From Moritella sp. JT01 (GTDB lineage: Bacteria > Pseudomonadota > Gammaproteobacteria > Enterobacterales > Moritellaceae): a stretch of DNA of 64,000 bases. A model generated the notes under the pieces. The model ran no database searches. It saw only the letters and a list, made by a program, of their open reading frames with translations, and had not been told where the DNA came from. Shown piece by piece: positions 17,228 to 25,894 of the stretch (the first letter of the stretch is position 1; each line of letters opens with the position of its first letter). Made by a program: the position numbers and the translations under genes. Location: NCBI RefSeq assembly GCF_001574435.1, contig NZ_LOCN01000007.1:535186-599185 (forward strand), given 5' to 3'.

Positions 17228-18631
17228 TTAGTGAGATATATATCTTCGCCATGCCGTCAATTGTAAATTCCGCCATAAATCCCGATAAAAATATACCAAT
17301 AATAATGTATTTATCGCGAGAAGAATAAATTCAATAACACGATAACCATCAACTTTGCTAATATGCACAAGCAATAAAATAATAAAAACTAGCCACGAAA
17401 TAAATAAGTGTGATTTACAATAAGATAAGTAAACCAATCGCTGACTTATCACATAAAACAGCACACCGCGAATGAATACTGTGAATATCATGGTAAGCAA
17501 TAAACCAGTAAGTCCAAACTCACCAATAGCCCAGTAACCAATGAGCACCATATGTAATGCACACACGCCATCAATAATCGATGTCCATTGCGCATTTTTC
17601 TTTAAAAAACAGCCGATATTCAACAACTCAGAATGAAAACGTAACGCCATAATCAAACACATCCAAGGGATCAAACTAACGCTATCTCGGTAACTGTCTG
17701 GGAGCATTACATCCATTAAAATCGGCGCCATAAATAACATACTTCCGGCTAACAACATGCCAATTTGTACACCTAACATTGCATATTTAGCGCCTTGTTT
17801 TGGGTCCGTATCATGAACCTGAAAACGCCGCGCATACCACCACATACGGAAGGGTTCAAACGCGACTGATATCATGAGTCCAAACTGTCCTGCCGCAAAA
17901 AATATCGCTAATTGCTGCTTACCTAAATGAATAACCACCAGCCAATTCTCAGCCCCATTAAGGCCGTACACAAAAATACCCGAGAAAACAATAAATACAA
18001 TATAGCGATAATGCTGAATTGAAAAAGAAGCACGCCTGCCTTGTAAGTGACGGCGAAAATAGATTAACACCCCGATTGCAATAGCCGAGCTACTAAGCGC
18101 ACTCGATAACATCATCCCCGTAACGCCATAACCTGATAAAAGGAACACTATCGAAAGCGTGGTTTGTAGCCCGCCTTGCGCAATGGAAAAGAACATAAAG
18201 GGCAATGCCCTATGTGTCATTCTAAAATAGCAGTACGGCACGGTAAGTAATGAAGATAAAGATAAACTAATGAGTAATAATTGCAGATCAAATAAACGTA
18301 AGCTAATGGGTAGCCACGTCATGATCACCCCGCTTAAAGGTAAAGCAAGACCAAGAAATATAGCAGCACACAAGAGTGATAATCGGAAACATTGGCGCAT
18401 TACAGCGGCGTTATCTTCTTTCACCTGACTACTCGCAAAACGGAATAATACATCACCAAGCCCTAATGTCAGGAACAAGCTAATCATCGACGCAACACTG
18501 ACTAAAAAATTAAGCTCACCGTATTCAACTTGCGTTAATATTCGGGTGACGATGGGCATCATAATGAAACCCAATCCTTTTAGCAGAAAGATACCAAAAC
18601 CATAAATAAACATCTCTCTCAGACTATTCAT
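17228..18631 (-). CDS. Wzx-type polysaccharide flippase (MATE/MOP superfamily)
   Basis: 467 residues with about 12 membrane helices throughout. The N-terminus (KGLGFIMMPIVTRILTQVEYGELN) is typical of the polysaccharide biosynthesis/flippase family. Such proteins turn undecaprenyl-linked oligosaccharides to the periplasmic face. The start overlaps the glycosyltransferase stop by 4 bp, so the two are translationally coupled. A further polysaccharide gene set lies 24 kb away (42502-46920). It may be under the neighbouring sigma-54 activator, although I found no convincing -24/-12 site. Confidence 0.85.
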   Translation of the reverse strand: MNSLREMFIYGFGIFLLKGLGFIMMPIVTRILTQVEYGELNFLVSVASMISLFLTLGLGDVLFRFASSQVKEDNAAVMRQCFRLSLLCAAIFLGLALPLSGVIMTWLPISLRLFDLQLLLISLSLSSLLTVPYCYFRMTHRALPFMFFSIAQGGLQTTLSIVFLLSGYGVTGMMLSSALSSSAIAIGVLIYFRRHLQGRRASFSIQHYRYIVFIVFSGIFVYGLNGAENWLVVIHLGKQQLAIFFAAGQFGLMISVAFEPFRMWWYARRFQVHDTDPKQGAKYAMLGVQIGMLLAGSMLFMAPILMDVMLPDSYRDSVSLIPWMCLIMALRFHSELLNIGCFLKKNAQWTSIIDGVCALHMVLIGYWAIGEFGLTGLLLTMIFTVFIRGVLFYVISQRLVYLSYCKSHLFISWLVFIILLLVHISKVDGYRVIEFILLAINTLLLVYFYRDLWRNLQLTAWRRYISH

Positions 18632-19791
18632 TTAATTCTGGTTCCTTCAATTAAATGAGATAAACGACGGGCTTGTACCTGCGCGTTAAAGCATTGTTCA
18701 ACGCGCTGCCTTGCTAATACTCTCATCTGCTCCCTGACATTATTTTGACATTGCATAAAGCTTTCAATCGCGAGTTTTAGCGCGATAGTGTCCTTCGGCG
18801 CAACAATATAACCAGTATCTTTGGTCACTATTTCACTACAGCCCATCACATCGCTCGTGATCACAGGTAACCCCATTGCCATAGCTTCCTTTAAGACCAT
18901 AGGTTCCGTATTACGGTCACCGTCTTCCGAAGTACAAAACGGCGCAACAAAGCCATCATAATTAGCGCCTTCTCGCCCTATCCAATGCGGGGAACGGTAG
19001 CCAAGTAAACGTACAAATGCGTTCAACTTTAGTTTTTTAACCAAGTCATATAATTGTTTGTGTGATGGTCCTTGACCAACAATATCTAAATGAGGTCGTT
19101 GGTTCTCAGCAATTAAAGCGAGCGCCTGAAGCGCATATACAATGCCTTTTTTTTCTACTAACCGACCAACAAAAAGGAGCTCAAGTTGCTTATGGACAGG
19201 CGCGGGATGAGCAACAAATCGAGATATATCAACACCACTGTGTAACAGATAGGTATGCTTAGCCCCTAACCTCTCAAATGTATCAACCATACTTTGACAT
19301 ACCGCAATATTAAAATCACAAGCAGATAACTTAAACTGAATATCATCATTATTCACGTATACATCATGACCATGACCGACACTCGACGTGGCAATATCAA
19401 GCCAGCGGGCTGCAACCAAAGTATAGGCCAAACTGCAATGCATAAAATGGCAATGAAAATGCGCACAGCAGAACTTACTTGCAAGATAAGCCAGCTTTGC
19501 CCCATATAGCAGTAATGACTTGGTTGAAATTGCATGCTGATTATGAGCACACATCAATGCCTTAACCATTGCGAATGGTCTTTTTGCTACAAATTTTGAG
19601 ACTTCCCTATTTGACGCGCTGTTTACATCAATCACACTGACGTTTTGAGGTAATGTAATGGCTAGCTCTCGCTTAATAAAACAAAATACCGTGACCCTGT
19701 GCCCCGCCTTCGCTAAGGCCTGTATCTCAGTAACAACAAACGTTTCTGAGGCAATTGGAAATTCTGGAACAACAATCGCGATATGTTTCAT
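18628..19791 (-). CDS. GT4-family glycosyltransferase
   Basis: 387 residues, GT-B fold. The N-terminal half begins KHIAIVVPEFPIASETFVVTEI. The C-terminal half has the nucleotide-sugar site, LLFVGRLVEKKGI then EPMVLKEAMAMGLPVITSDV, including the EX7E-like pattern, and ends with a helical tail. It transfers a sugar from NDP-sugar to a growing glycan at the cytoplasmic side of the membrane. It is the first gene of the pair with the flippase. Donor and acceptor cannot be read from sequence. Confidence 0.87.
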   Translation of the reverse strand: MKHIAIVVPEFPIASETFVVTEIQALAKAGHRVTVFCFIKRELAITLPQNVSVIDVNSASNREVSKFVAKRPFAMVKALMCAHNQHAISTKSLLLYGAKLAYLASKFCCAHFHCHFMHCSLAYTLVAARWLDIATSSVGHGHDVYVNNDDIQFKLSACDFNIAVCQSMVDTFERLGAKHTYLLHSGVDISRFVAHPAPVHKQLELLFVGRLVEKKGIVYALQALALIAENQRPHLDIVGQGPSHKQLYDLVKKLKLNAFVRLLGYRSPHWIGREGANYDGFVAPFCTSEDGDRNTEPMVLKEAMAMGLPVITSDVMGCSEIVTKDTGYIVAPKDTIALKLAIESFMQCQNNVREQMRVLARQRVEQCFNAQVQARRLSHLIEGTRIK

Positions 19792-19920
19792 TGCGATACC
19801 TTAAGCAAAAAAGTTAACCTAAGTATAGAAATAATAATGATATTGGCATTGCGGAAGTGAATTTTAGACTGGTCTACCGTATAATATTCTGTTTTATAGT
19901 ATTAGTGAGTGTTTCTGACC

Positions 19921-20724
19921 ATGTATATTGACCCACAATGGCGCATATTAACAGTTGGTGATGGTGATCTATCATTCTCCAATGCTTTATTTCGACACCA
20001 TGCTCCGCAACACTTAACAGCAACGATTTATGATTCTCTCAACACCTTACAATCTAAGTACGGTGATGATTTTCATCAACAACTATTAAACCGCCATTGC
20101 CAAGTTTTAACTGAGTTCGATATAACCAACCCAGAGACTTGGTCTACAGTGACGAAACATAGCTTTGACTTGGTTATTTTTCAATTTCCATTAGTACCAG
20201 GGTTCACGTCTAAAACAGAATTTAATGAAAAATGCGCGGGTATTGGGATCAATACGCTTAATCGTCGGCTTTTACGCCAATTTTTGATTAATGCAAGCGA
20301 ACAATTGTTAGATCCCATAGGCCCACAGTTGTGTTATATCACCAGTAAAGACGTAAAACCCTATTCTGAATGGAATATTGAACACTCGCTGATACTCAAT
20401 ACCGATATAAATTACTTGGGTGAAATGAATTTCGACATTGTAAACTTCCCAGGATACCGTGTACGTAATGTCGATCGTGATAAACATGTTAAAGATACCA
20501 AAGGTATTACTTACGTATGGAGTCAACGACCAGCGAACCAGCTTACACAAGCACTCAGTTCCCAACTCACGCAACAGCCAATATTAGGTGACGATTGCTG
20601 TCATTACTGTCAAGCCGGTCCATTTACGTCTGACCAACACAAACAAGCCCATGAAAACTCACGTAAGCACTTACGGATGAAAGATTTTGAACAGCAATGG
20701 CTTGCTGACTTACAAACAGCTTAA
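19921..20724 (+). CDS. BMT5-like (DUF2431) Rossmann methyltransferase with C-terminal zinc-finger-like motif
   Basis: 267 residues from ATG 19921; a GTG at 19909 adds four. The N-terminus ILTVGDGDLSFSNAL is the SAM-binding glycine loop of the BMT5-like family, best known from yeast 25S rRNA uridine N3-methyltransferase. IFQFPLVPG resembles its FxxPh motif. The C-terminus has Cys-x2-Cys then paired His (CHYCQAGPFTSDQHKQAHEN), similar to a C2H2 finger and absent from the core family. RNA methylation is an inference. The 3' end overlaps the convergent metal-permease gene by 15 bp. Confidence 0.75.
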   Translation: MYIDPQWRILTVGDGDLSFSNALFRHHAPQHLTATIYDSLNTLQSKYGDDFHQQLLNRHCQVLTEFDITNPETWSTVTKHSFDLVIFQFPLVPGFTSKTEFNEKCAGIGINTLNRRLLRQFLINASEQLLDPIGPQLCYITSKDVKPYSEWNIEHSLILNTDINYLGEMNFDIVNFPGYRVRNVDRDKHVKDTKGITYVWSQRPANQLTQALSSQLTQQPILGDDCCHYCQAGPFTSDQHKQAHENSRKHLRMKDFEQQWLADLQTA

Positions 20725-21612
20725 CTCACCCGCTACATCACTGTGTAAATATTTTGATGCAGTTACTTTCGCTTGGTAGCTGCTATAAATAAACACCAAA
20801 ATAAATGTAATACTCAATAACATTATTATCGTAGGCGCTGGCGCACTGTCGAGGTAAAAGCTTAAATAAACCCCGAAAAACGACGTTAGTAATGAAATTA
20901 GCAAGGCAACAAACACCATACTTTGAAATTTACTTGTCAGCAAAAATGCAATCGCACCTGGGGCAATCAACATCGCGATCACCAAGATCATGCCAACCGC
21001 TTTTAGTGCACACACTATGGTTAAGGATAATAGTGATAACAAACCATAATGTAATATCGTTGTCGATAGTCCAATGGCTTTAGCATGTTGATGATCAAAT
21101 ACAAAAACCAGTAAATCCTTACCTTTAATCAACATAAACGCGACGACCAGAAAGGCGATAATACCTACCTCTAGAACGTCATGCCATGTAACCCCAAGTA
21201 CATCACCAAACAAAATATGATCTAAATGTACACCCGATTCTATTTTGGTCATTAATACCAAGCCTAAACCAAACATACTCGAAAACACGACGCCCATGAC
21301 GGTATCCTCTTTCAATCGGCTATTATCTTTAATAAAGCCCGTCGCTAAGGCGCAAAACATGCCGGCGACAAATGCACCTATAATATAAGGAATGGCCAGT
21401 ACATAAGCGACGATCACGCCTGGCAAGACAGAATGGGATATTGCATCGCCCATTAAGGACCACCCTTTTAATACTAAGAAACACGACAACAAAGCAGTCG
21501 GAATCGCAACTAACAACACAATAACGAATGCTTGCTGCATAAAGGTAAATGAAAAAGGCTCTAATACTGTGTTTAATATTGTCTCAGATAACGTATCAAG
21601 TAATGTAACCAT
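20710..21612 (-). CDS. Metal ABC transporter permease (SitD-like)
   Basis: 300 residues, 8-9 membrane helices, ABC-3 (zinc/manganese/iron) permease family. It carries the conserved GDAISHSVLPGVIVAY and a C-terminal cytoplasmic tail. It is the last gene of an SBP-ATPase-permease-permease operon and begins immediately after its paralogue (21612). Two distinct permeases are the hallmark of Sit/Yfe-type Fe(II)/Mn(II) importers, as opposed to ZnuB with one. Confidence 0.88.
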   Translation of the reverse strand: MVTLLDTLSETILNTVLEPFSFTFMQQAFVIVLLVAIPTALLSCFLVLKGWSLMGDAISHSVLPGVIVAYVLAIPYIIGAFVAGMFCALATGFIKDNSRLKEDTVMGVVFSSMFGLGLVLMTKIESGVHLDHILFGDVLGVTWHDVLEVGIIAFLVVAFMLIKGKDLLVFVFDHQHAKAIGLSTTILHYGLLSLLSLTIVCALKAVGMILVIAMLIAPGAIAFLLTSKFQSMVFVALLISLLTSFFGVYLSFYLDSAPAPTIIMLLSITFILVFIYSSYQAKVTASKYLHSDVAGELSCL

Positions 21613-22469
21613 TATAATGTCCTTATTATTTTTCTGGCTTTGTACCTTGCGGCGAGGTAACCATGCTTGGGGGCGAATACAAACGCTAAAATAAATACCA
21701 TCGCCTGCAAGACCACAATCACCCCACCTGTAGCACCATCAATGAAATAACTTAAGTAAGCGCCAACAAATGAACTAATGGCCCCAATTGCTACACTTAA
21801 TATGATCACACGAGAAAACCGGTCACTTAATAAGTAGGCTGTCGCGCCAGGTGTCACAACCATCGCTATCACTAAAAATGCGCCAACGGTTTGCAGTGCC
21901 GCCACGGTGCATGCACTGAGTAAGGTAAAAAATAATATTTTTAACGCATTTGGGTTTAAGCCAATGCTACGGGCATGGTTTTCATCAAAGAAAACCACCA
22001 TTAGATCCTTCCACTTTAAGATTAATACAAACAGTGAAATGCCCGCAATTAAGAGTAACTGCACTGTATCCGCAGGCGTAATTGCCAGTATATTACCCAA
22101 GACAATGGTTTGAATATTCACCGATGTCGGTGCCAGTGACACCATGAACAGACCTAAGCCAAAAAATGAGGTAAAGATTAAGCCGATGATTGCGTCTTCT
22201 TTTAACTTTGTGCGTTGGTTTAAAAACAACATAGTGGTTGCCGCTAAACCACCCGAGAAAAAAGCCCCTAAAGCAAACGGTAAACCGAGCATATATGCAG
22301 CTGCAACACCGGGAACAATCGCGTGTGATAACGCATCACCAATTAATGACCAACCCTTCAGCATCAGGTATGCAGATAGAAAAGCACAGACGCCGCCCAC
22401 CAGTGCACTAATAAAAATAGCATTGACCATGTAGTCATAACTAAATGGCATGAGTAATGTGTCTAGCAT
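21612..22469 (-). CDS. Metal ABC transporter permease (SitC-like)
   Basis: 285 residues, 8-9 membrane helices. It has the ABC-3 motif [19 protein letters not shown], nearly the same as in the next gene. It overlaps the ATPase gene by 7 bp and abuts the second permease. It forms the heterodimeric channel of the transporter in the inner membrane. Confidence 0.88.
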   Translation of the reverse strand: MLDTLLMPFSYDYMVNAIFISALVGGVCAFLSAYLMLKGWSLIGDALSHAIVPGVAAAYMLGLPFALGAFFSGGLAATTMLFLNQRTKLKEDAIIGLIFTSFFGLGLFMVSLAPTSVNIQTIVLGNILAITPADTVQLLLIAGISLFVLILKWKDLMVVFFDENHARSIGLNPNALKILFFTLLSACTVAALQTVGAFLVIAMVVTPGATAYLLSDRFSRVIILSVAIGAISSFVGAYLSYFIDGATGGVIVVLQAMVFILAFVFAPKHGYLAARYKARKIIRTL

Positions 22470-23317
22470 CGTTCGCTCACCACAGGTGCTTGTTCACCTT
22501 CACCATAAAGTATCACCGGACGTTCATGATCAGAAAGTACCGTCACCTGCCTTGCATCATCATCGTCATGTAGGTCATCACCCGCGAGAATGAAATGACG
22601 TAACACCCCACCAAAGGTTTTTTGCAGGTTCTCTTGGGTAAAAATTTCTCTCGTTAATCCTGCACCTAATATGGTGCGATTAATTAACACGGTTCTGTCA
22701 CAAAACTCAGGGACAGTACCAAGATTATGCGTGGATACTAAGATAACTTTACCTTCCCCGCGTAATTCACGTAATAACGCCATGATCTGTTCTTCCGTTT
22801 TTACATCAACCCCCGTAAAAGGTTCATCAAGCAAAATAACTTGGCTTTCTTGGGCTAATGCACGTGCTAAAAACACCCGTTTTTTTTGACCACCAGATAA
22901 CTCACCAATTTGACGGTGTTTAAATTCCCCCATGTTGACGCGATCAAGCGCCATATTGACCTTATCGTGATCATTTGGCTTTGCCATACGTAGCATATTC
23001 ATATGTCCGTAACGTCCCATCATGACTACGTCTTTGACTAAAATCGGAAAGTTCCAATCAATTTCTTCACTCTGTGGAACGTAAGCAACATAATTATTTT
23101 TTAACGCCTTTTTAACCGGTAAACCCAAAATATTTACAGAGCCCTTAGCCAAAGTAACAAAGCCCATTATCGCCTTGAATAAGGTTGATTTACCGCTGCC
23201 ATTGATGCCCACTAACGCAGTAATAGACCCCTTAGGTAAGCTAAAACTGGCATTAAATAATGCGGTATGACCGTTGCGATAAGTCACACTGATATCGTTA
23301 ACTTCTAATCCCATCAT
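22463..23317 (-). CDS. Metal ABC transporter ATP-binding protein (SitB-like)
   Basis: 284 residues. Walker A is GINGSGKST, the signature is [15 protein letters not shown], Walker B with catalytic Glu is VILLDEPF, and the switch His lies in VSTHNLG. A His/Asp-rich stretch ([11 protein letters not shown]) near residue 250 could sense metal, which is speculative. It powers Fe(II)/Mn(II) uptake. It shares its first base with the binding-protein stop. Confidence 0.9.
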   Translation of the reverse strand: MMGLEVNDISVTYRNGHTALFNASFSLPKGSITALVGINGSGKSTLFKAIMGFVTLAKGSVNILGLPVKKALKNNYVAYVPQSEEIDWNFPILVKDVVMMGRYGHMNMLRMAKPNDHDKVNMALDRVNMGEFKHRQIGELSGGQKKRVFLARALAQESQVILLDEPFTGVDVKTEEQIMALLRELRGEGKVILVSTHNLGTVPEFCDRTVLINRTILGAGLTREIFTQENLQKTFGGVLRHFILAGDDLHDDDDARQVTVLSDHERPVILYGEGEQAPVVSERC

Positions 23318-24231
23318 TATTGATTTAGTCCTTCTGCTATAGTACTCAACGTTATTTTAAGCAAGTCAATATAGGTTGGTACTGGTCCATCAATCGCACT
23401 TAATGAATCAACATATAACACACCCGCATAGCGACTACCTGTTTCACGAGCGACTTGCTGTGCAGGCCGAGCTGATACTGTACTTTCACTAAAAATTGCG
23501 ACGATATTATTGGCTTTCATCTCATCAATGACTTTCCTTACTTGCTGTGGAGTGCCCTGTGCATCAGCATTAATGGGCCAAAGATAGAGTTCTTTCAAGT
23601 CATAATCACGCGCTAAATAACTGAACGCGCCCTCGCTAGTGACGAGCCAGCGTTTGTCTTTTGGTAAGGTTGCAAGTTTCAGCTTAAATGGCTTAACCGC
23701 AGCGAGAATCTGAGCACTGTAACGTTTGGCATTTTGATTATAAATAGCAGTGTTCTTACTGTCATATTTAACCAGAGCTTGACGAATATTTTCAATATAA
23801 ACCAAGGCATTATCGGCAGACATCCAAGCGTGAGGATTGGGTTTTCCAGAATAAGGTCCTTTCGCTATCCCCATCGGCACGATTCCCTCTGTAACAACAA
23901 CACTAGGCACATCACGTAAATTATGAAAAAATTTATCAAACCATAACTCAAGATTAAGTCCGTTATAAATAATCAAATCGGCGCCTTGCGCACGACGAAT
24001 ATCACCCGGCGTTGTTTGATAATTATGGATCTCTGCATCCGGCTTAGTGATGGATGTGACGATAGCAGCGTCGCCTGCAACATTTCTGGCCATGTCCGCA
24101 ATCACAGTAAACGTAGTGACAACTTTAAATTTATGCCCTGATTTTAAAGCAGGGTTAGCCCAAATTGAGGTGGATAAAAAAAGAGAAAAGAAGAGTAGTA
24201 ATGATGTAGTAAAACCAAACTGACGAAGCAT
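23317..24231 (-). CDS. Fe/Mn-type metal-binding periplasmic protein (SitA/YfeA-like)
   Basis: 304 residues, signal peptide ~1-25 (ending SIWA), cluster A-I metal-binding protein. Metal ligands expected for the family are seen: His in AEIHNYQ, His in KPNPHAWMS, Glu in SEGAFSY and Asp in YVDSLS. There is no His-rich loop as in ZnuA, and [14 protein letters not shown] matches SitA-type proteins, so Fe(II)/Mn(II) is more likely than zinc. It starts the sitABCD-like operon and has its own Fur box 66-85 bp upstream. Confidence 0.9.
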   Translation of the reverse strand: MLRQFGFTTSLLLFFSLFLSTSIWANPALKSGHKFKVVTTFTVIADMARNVAGDAAIVTSITKPDAEIHNYQTTPGDIRRAQGADLIIYNGLNLELWFDKFFHNLRDVPSVVVTEGIVPMGIAKGPYSGKPNPHAWMSADNALVYIENIRQALVKYDSKNTAIYNQNAKRYSAQILAAVKPFKLKLATLPKDKRWLVTSEGAFSYLARDYDLKELYLWPINADAQGTPQQVRKVIDEMKANNIVAIFSESTVSARPAQQVARETGSRYAGVLYVDSLSAIDGPVPTYIDLLKITLSTIAEGLNQ

Positions 24232-24296
24232 GTTTATTCCTTGTTATTAATCCAATACCGATAATACTAACAAGGAATAAACAACTTCTCAATACA

Positions 24297-24316
24297 AATG
24301 AGAATTATTATCATTT
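24297..24316 (-). promoter_or_regulatory. Fur box upstream of the Sit-like operon
   Basis: AATGAGAATTATTATCATTT is close to the Fur consensus. It lies between the end of the Ni-SOD protease gene and the transporter start, giving the transporter its own iron-responsive promoter. Confidence 0.85.
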
Positions 24317-24333
24317 AATACTTTAAGTGTGTG

Positions 24334-24645
24334 CTAAAGTGCTACTTTAGGTGTAGACCGAATAACAAAACTAACAATACCAATCACTTGATGATGATTA
24401 ACAGGCCCCATGTCAAGCGTAGATATACTGCTTTTATGTTCACCACGTAACCATAAAAACCCTTGTTCATCAATATGATCAAGGGTTTTTATAATATCGC
24501 CATAACGGTTATGGCGAACCTTAATAATTCGTCCTGGTCTTACCGATAGCAGAGAATGCCAACAGTTAACCAAGACATAACTTCCTTCGGGAATACAAGA
24601 TGACATACTCGTCCCCCGAACTCGGCTAATATGAAAACCTAGCAA
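24334..24645 (-). CDS. sodX: Nickel-type superoxide dismutase maturation protease (SodX, S26/S24 fold)
   Basis: 103 residues from a TTG at 24645 that overlaps the sodN stop. The catalytic Ser precedes Met in RGTSMSSCIPEGS, and the general-base Lys lies in GDIIKTLDHI, as in signal-peptidase-like enzymes. The family removes the SodN leader to expose His1 of the nickel hook. A later ATG would cut off the catalytic Ser, so the TTG start is favoured. Last gene of the Ni-SOD operon. Confidence 0.85.
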   Translation of the reverse strand: MLGFHISRVRGTSMSSCIPEGSYVLVNCWHSLLSVRPGRIIKVRHNRYGDIIKTLDHIDEQGFLWLRGEHKSSISTLDMGPVNHHQVIGIVSFVIRSTPKVAL

Positions 24646-25142
24646 TCGAGTTTAGGATAAACAAGTTGTTGCGCTGGTGGGTACGGTGATGTAGCGGTAA
24701 ATGTGTCTACACCTTTTGTTGCCCAAAATATTTCGGCAAATCGATTTACTTTTTCTAATAAGTCCAGTGTCGCATCTTTATCTATATGTTGCTTAGCTTT
24801 AGATGCTGCGAGCATAATACTATGGGTCAACTCGTGTAGTTCAGGAAACTGTTCTAGTTGCGGCTGTTTAATATAATCCCCCCAAATAACGCGGATTTCT
24901 TCTTTCACTTTTAAACCATGCACTTCTTTCTCGGTAATTAAACGTCCAAATTGCGCTTGATCATTTAAGCTGAAAGAATCTTTACAGCCAAACTCATCCA
25001 ATAAATCAACCATACGTATCATTGTGAGTACAGCTAACTGCGCCGAGATAGGATCATAAATCTTGCATGGAATATCACAATGCGCAGATACCTGACTAAA
25101 TGACAATTTCTTATCCATTGCCGAGACTAATTTAAATAACAT
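24639..25142 (-). CDS. sodN: Nickel superoxide dismutase
   Basis: 167 residues: a leader of about 20 (ending QVSA), then the nickel hook HCDIPCKIYDP. His1, Cys2 and Cys6 are the Ni ligands, and the rest is the four-helix bundle. It dismutes superoxide in the cytoplasm without iron or manganese. A double Fur-like site lies before the operon's first gene, so it may replace Fe-SOD during iron starvation. That is the reverse of nickel-repressed actinobacterial control and is an inference. It starts 9 bp after the small His-rich gene. Confidence 0.93.
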   Translation of the reverse strand: MLFKLVSAMDKKLSFSQVSAHCDIPCKIYDPISAQLAVLTMIRMVDLLDEFGCKDSFSLNDQAQFGRLITEKEVHGLKVKEEIRVIWGDYIKQPQLEQFPELHELTHSIMLAASKAKQHIDKDATLDLLEKVNRFAEIFWATKGVDTFTATSPYPPAQQLVYPKLDC

Positions 25143-25151
25143 ACTGTTCCC

Positions 25152-25361
25152 TTATTTTTCCGTTGATTTAATGCGATTAGCACGACGAATAGCAAATACT
25201 GCATATCCAGCAGCTAACACAACAGGTGCAATCCAAAGTAAATGAATTAATCCTGAAAGTGGATCGCTATGATCATGTCCTGAATGCGCCAAAACCATCG
25301 GGCTCGCTAAAGTAAGAGTTAACACGGTCAATATTTTATGGGTGGTGAAAGATTGAGTCAT
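25152..25361 (-). CDS. Small His-rich exported membrane protein of the Ni-SOD operon
   Basis: 69 residues from ATG 25361, with AGGA 5 bases before it (ATG 25367 is an alternative). A signal sequence ends near MVLA. It is followed by a short metal-binding-looking HSGHDHSD, then a second membrane span (LLWIAPVVLAAGYAVFAI) and a basic tail, RRANRIKSTEK. The tail and span match the 32-residue peptide at 14997-15095. It may bind or deliver nickel or another metal near the membrane, which is a guess from the His cluster and from being first in the sodN operon. Confidence 0.75.
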   Translation of the reverse strand: MTQSFTTHKILTVLTLTLASPMVLAHSGHDHSDPLSGLIHLLWIAPVVLAAGYAVFAIRRANRIKSTEK

Positions 25362-25387
25362 AAACATCCTGTTTAATTATGATTTAC

Positions 25388-25431
25388 AAATGATAATAAT
25401 TCTTATTTATATTTGATAATCATTATTAAGT
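25388..25431 (-). promoter_or_regulatory. Double Fur-box-like site upstream of the Ni-SOD operon
   Basis: AAATGATAATAATTCTTATTT (25388-25408, quoted in part) adjoins ATTTGATAATCATTATT (25411-25427). The arrangement and the flanking GTAAAGC copy the site at 15583-15626, which suggests duplication of a promoter-plus-micropeptide module. Confidence 0.8.
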
Positions 25432-25589
25432 AAAGCATTTTTTAGATAATACTAAATGCTCGGATAGAATATTTATTTTGATCTACTTCAATCAAACCTC
25501 TGATTTACATTTACGCTCACCAAGCAACATGAGAAAATGTGTACTGTCATAATTCACCGTCACCACAACCAGTTAAGATACATATAGCC

Positions 25590-25880
25590 ATGCCAACAGC
25601 ACCCGCCACCAGCATTGAAGACAAATTAAAACAATTAACGAGTATCTCGGCGTTATTACACTTTTTTGATATTGGCTTCGACAGTGGCTTGATGCATGAA
25701 TGGCAAGGTGATCTGCTTAAACGTTTTAACGGTTATGTGCTCTTAACAAAACCACAGGATTGGTTTGATTATCGTCGCTGTTTAAAGAATGCCTATTGTA
25801 AAGTGCAGCGTGCCCGACTAGACCGCAGCAGTAAAACACGCTCAGCTTGTCGTGGCTGCACCTCTTGTGAAAGACGTTAA
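25590..25880 (+). CDS. NifW-like small protein without nif genes
   Basis: 96 residues from ATG 25590; a GTG at 25539 would add 17. Residues ~5-70 look like the NifW (nitrogenase-stabilising) family: a LKQLTSISALLHFFDIGFD segment, then LLKRFNGYVLL and a helical tail. The C-terminus is different: basic and Cys-rich (SACRGCTSCERR) with three cysteines spaced by two. No nif or fix gene is in the window, so a role in nitrogen fixation is not implied. It is divergent from the Ni-SOD operon. Function unknown. Confidence 0.6.
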   Translation: MPTAPATSIEDKLKQLTSISALLHFFDIGFDSGLMHEWQGDLLKRFNGYVLLTKPQDWFDYRRCLKNAYCKVQRARLDRSSKTRSACRGCTSCERR

Positions 25881-25894
25881 TCTGTTAGCGAAAG

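Noticed and set aside
25590-25880. Evidence for nitrogen fixation
   Set aside because: The NifW-like gene stands alone with an atypical tail and no nif or fix genes nearby.
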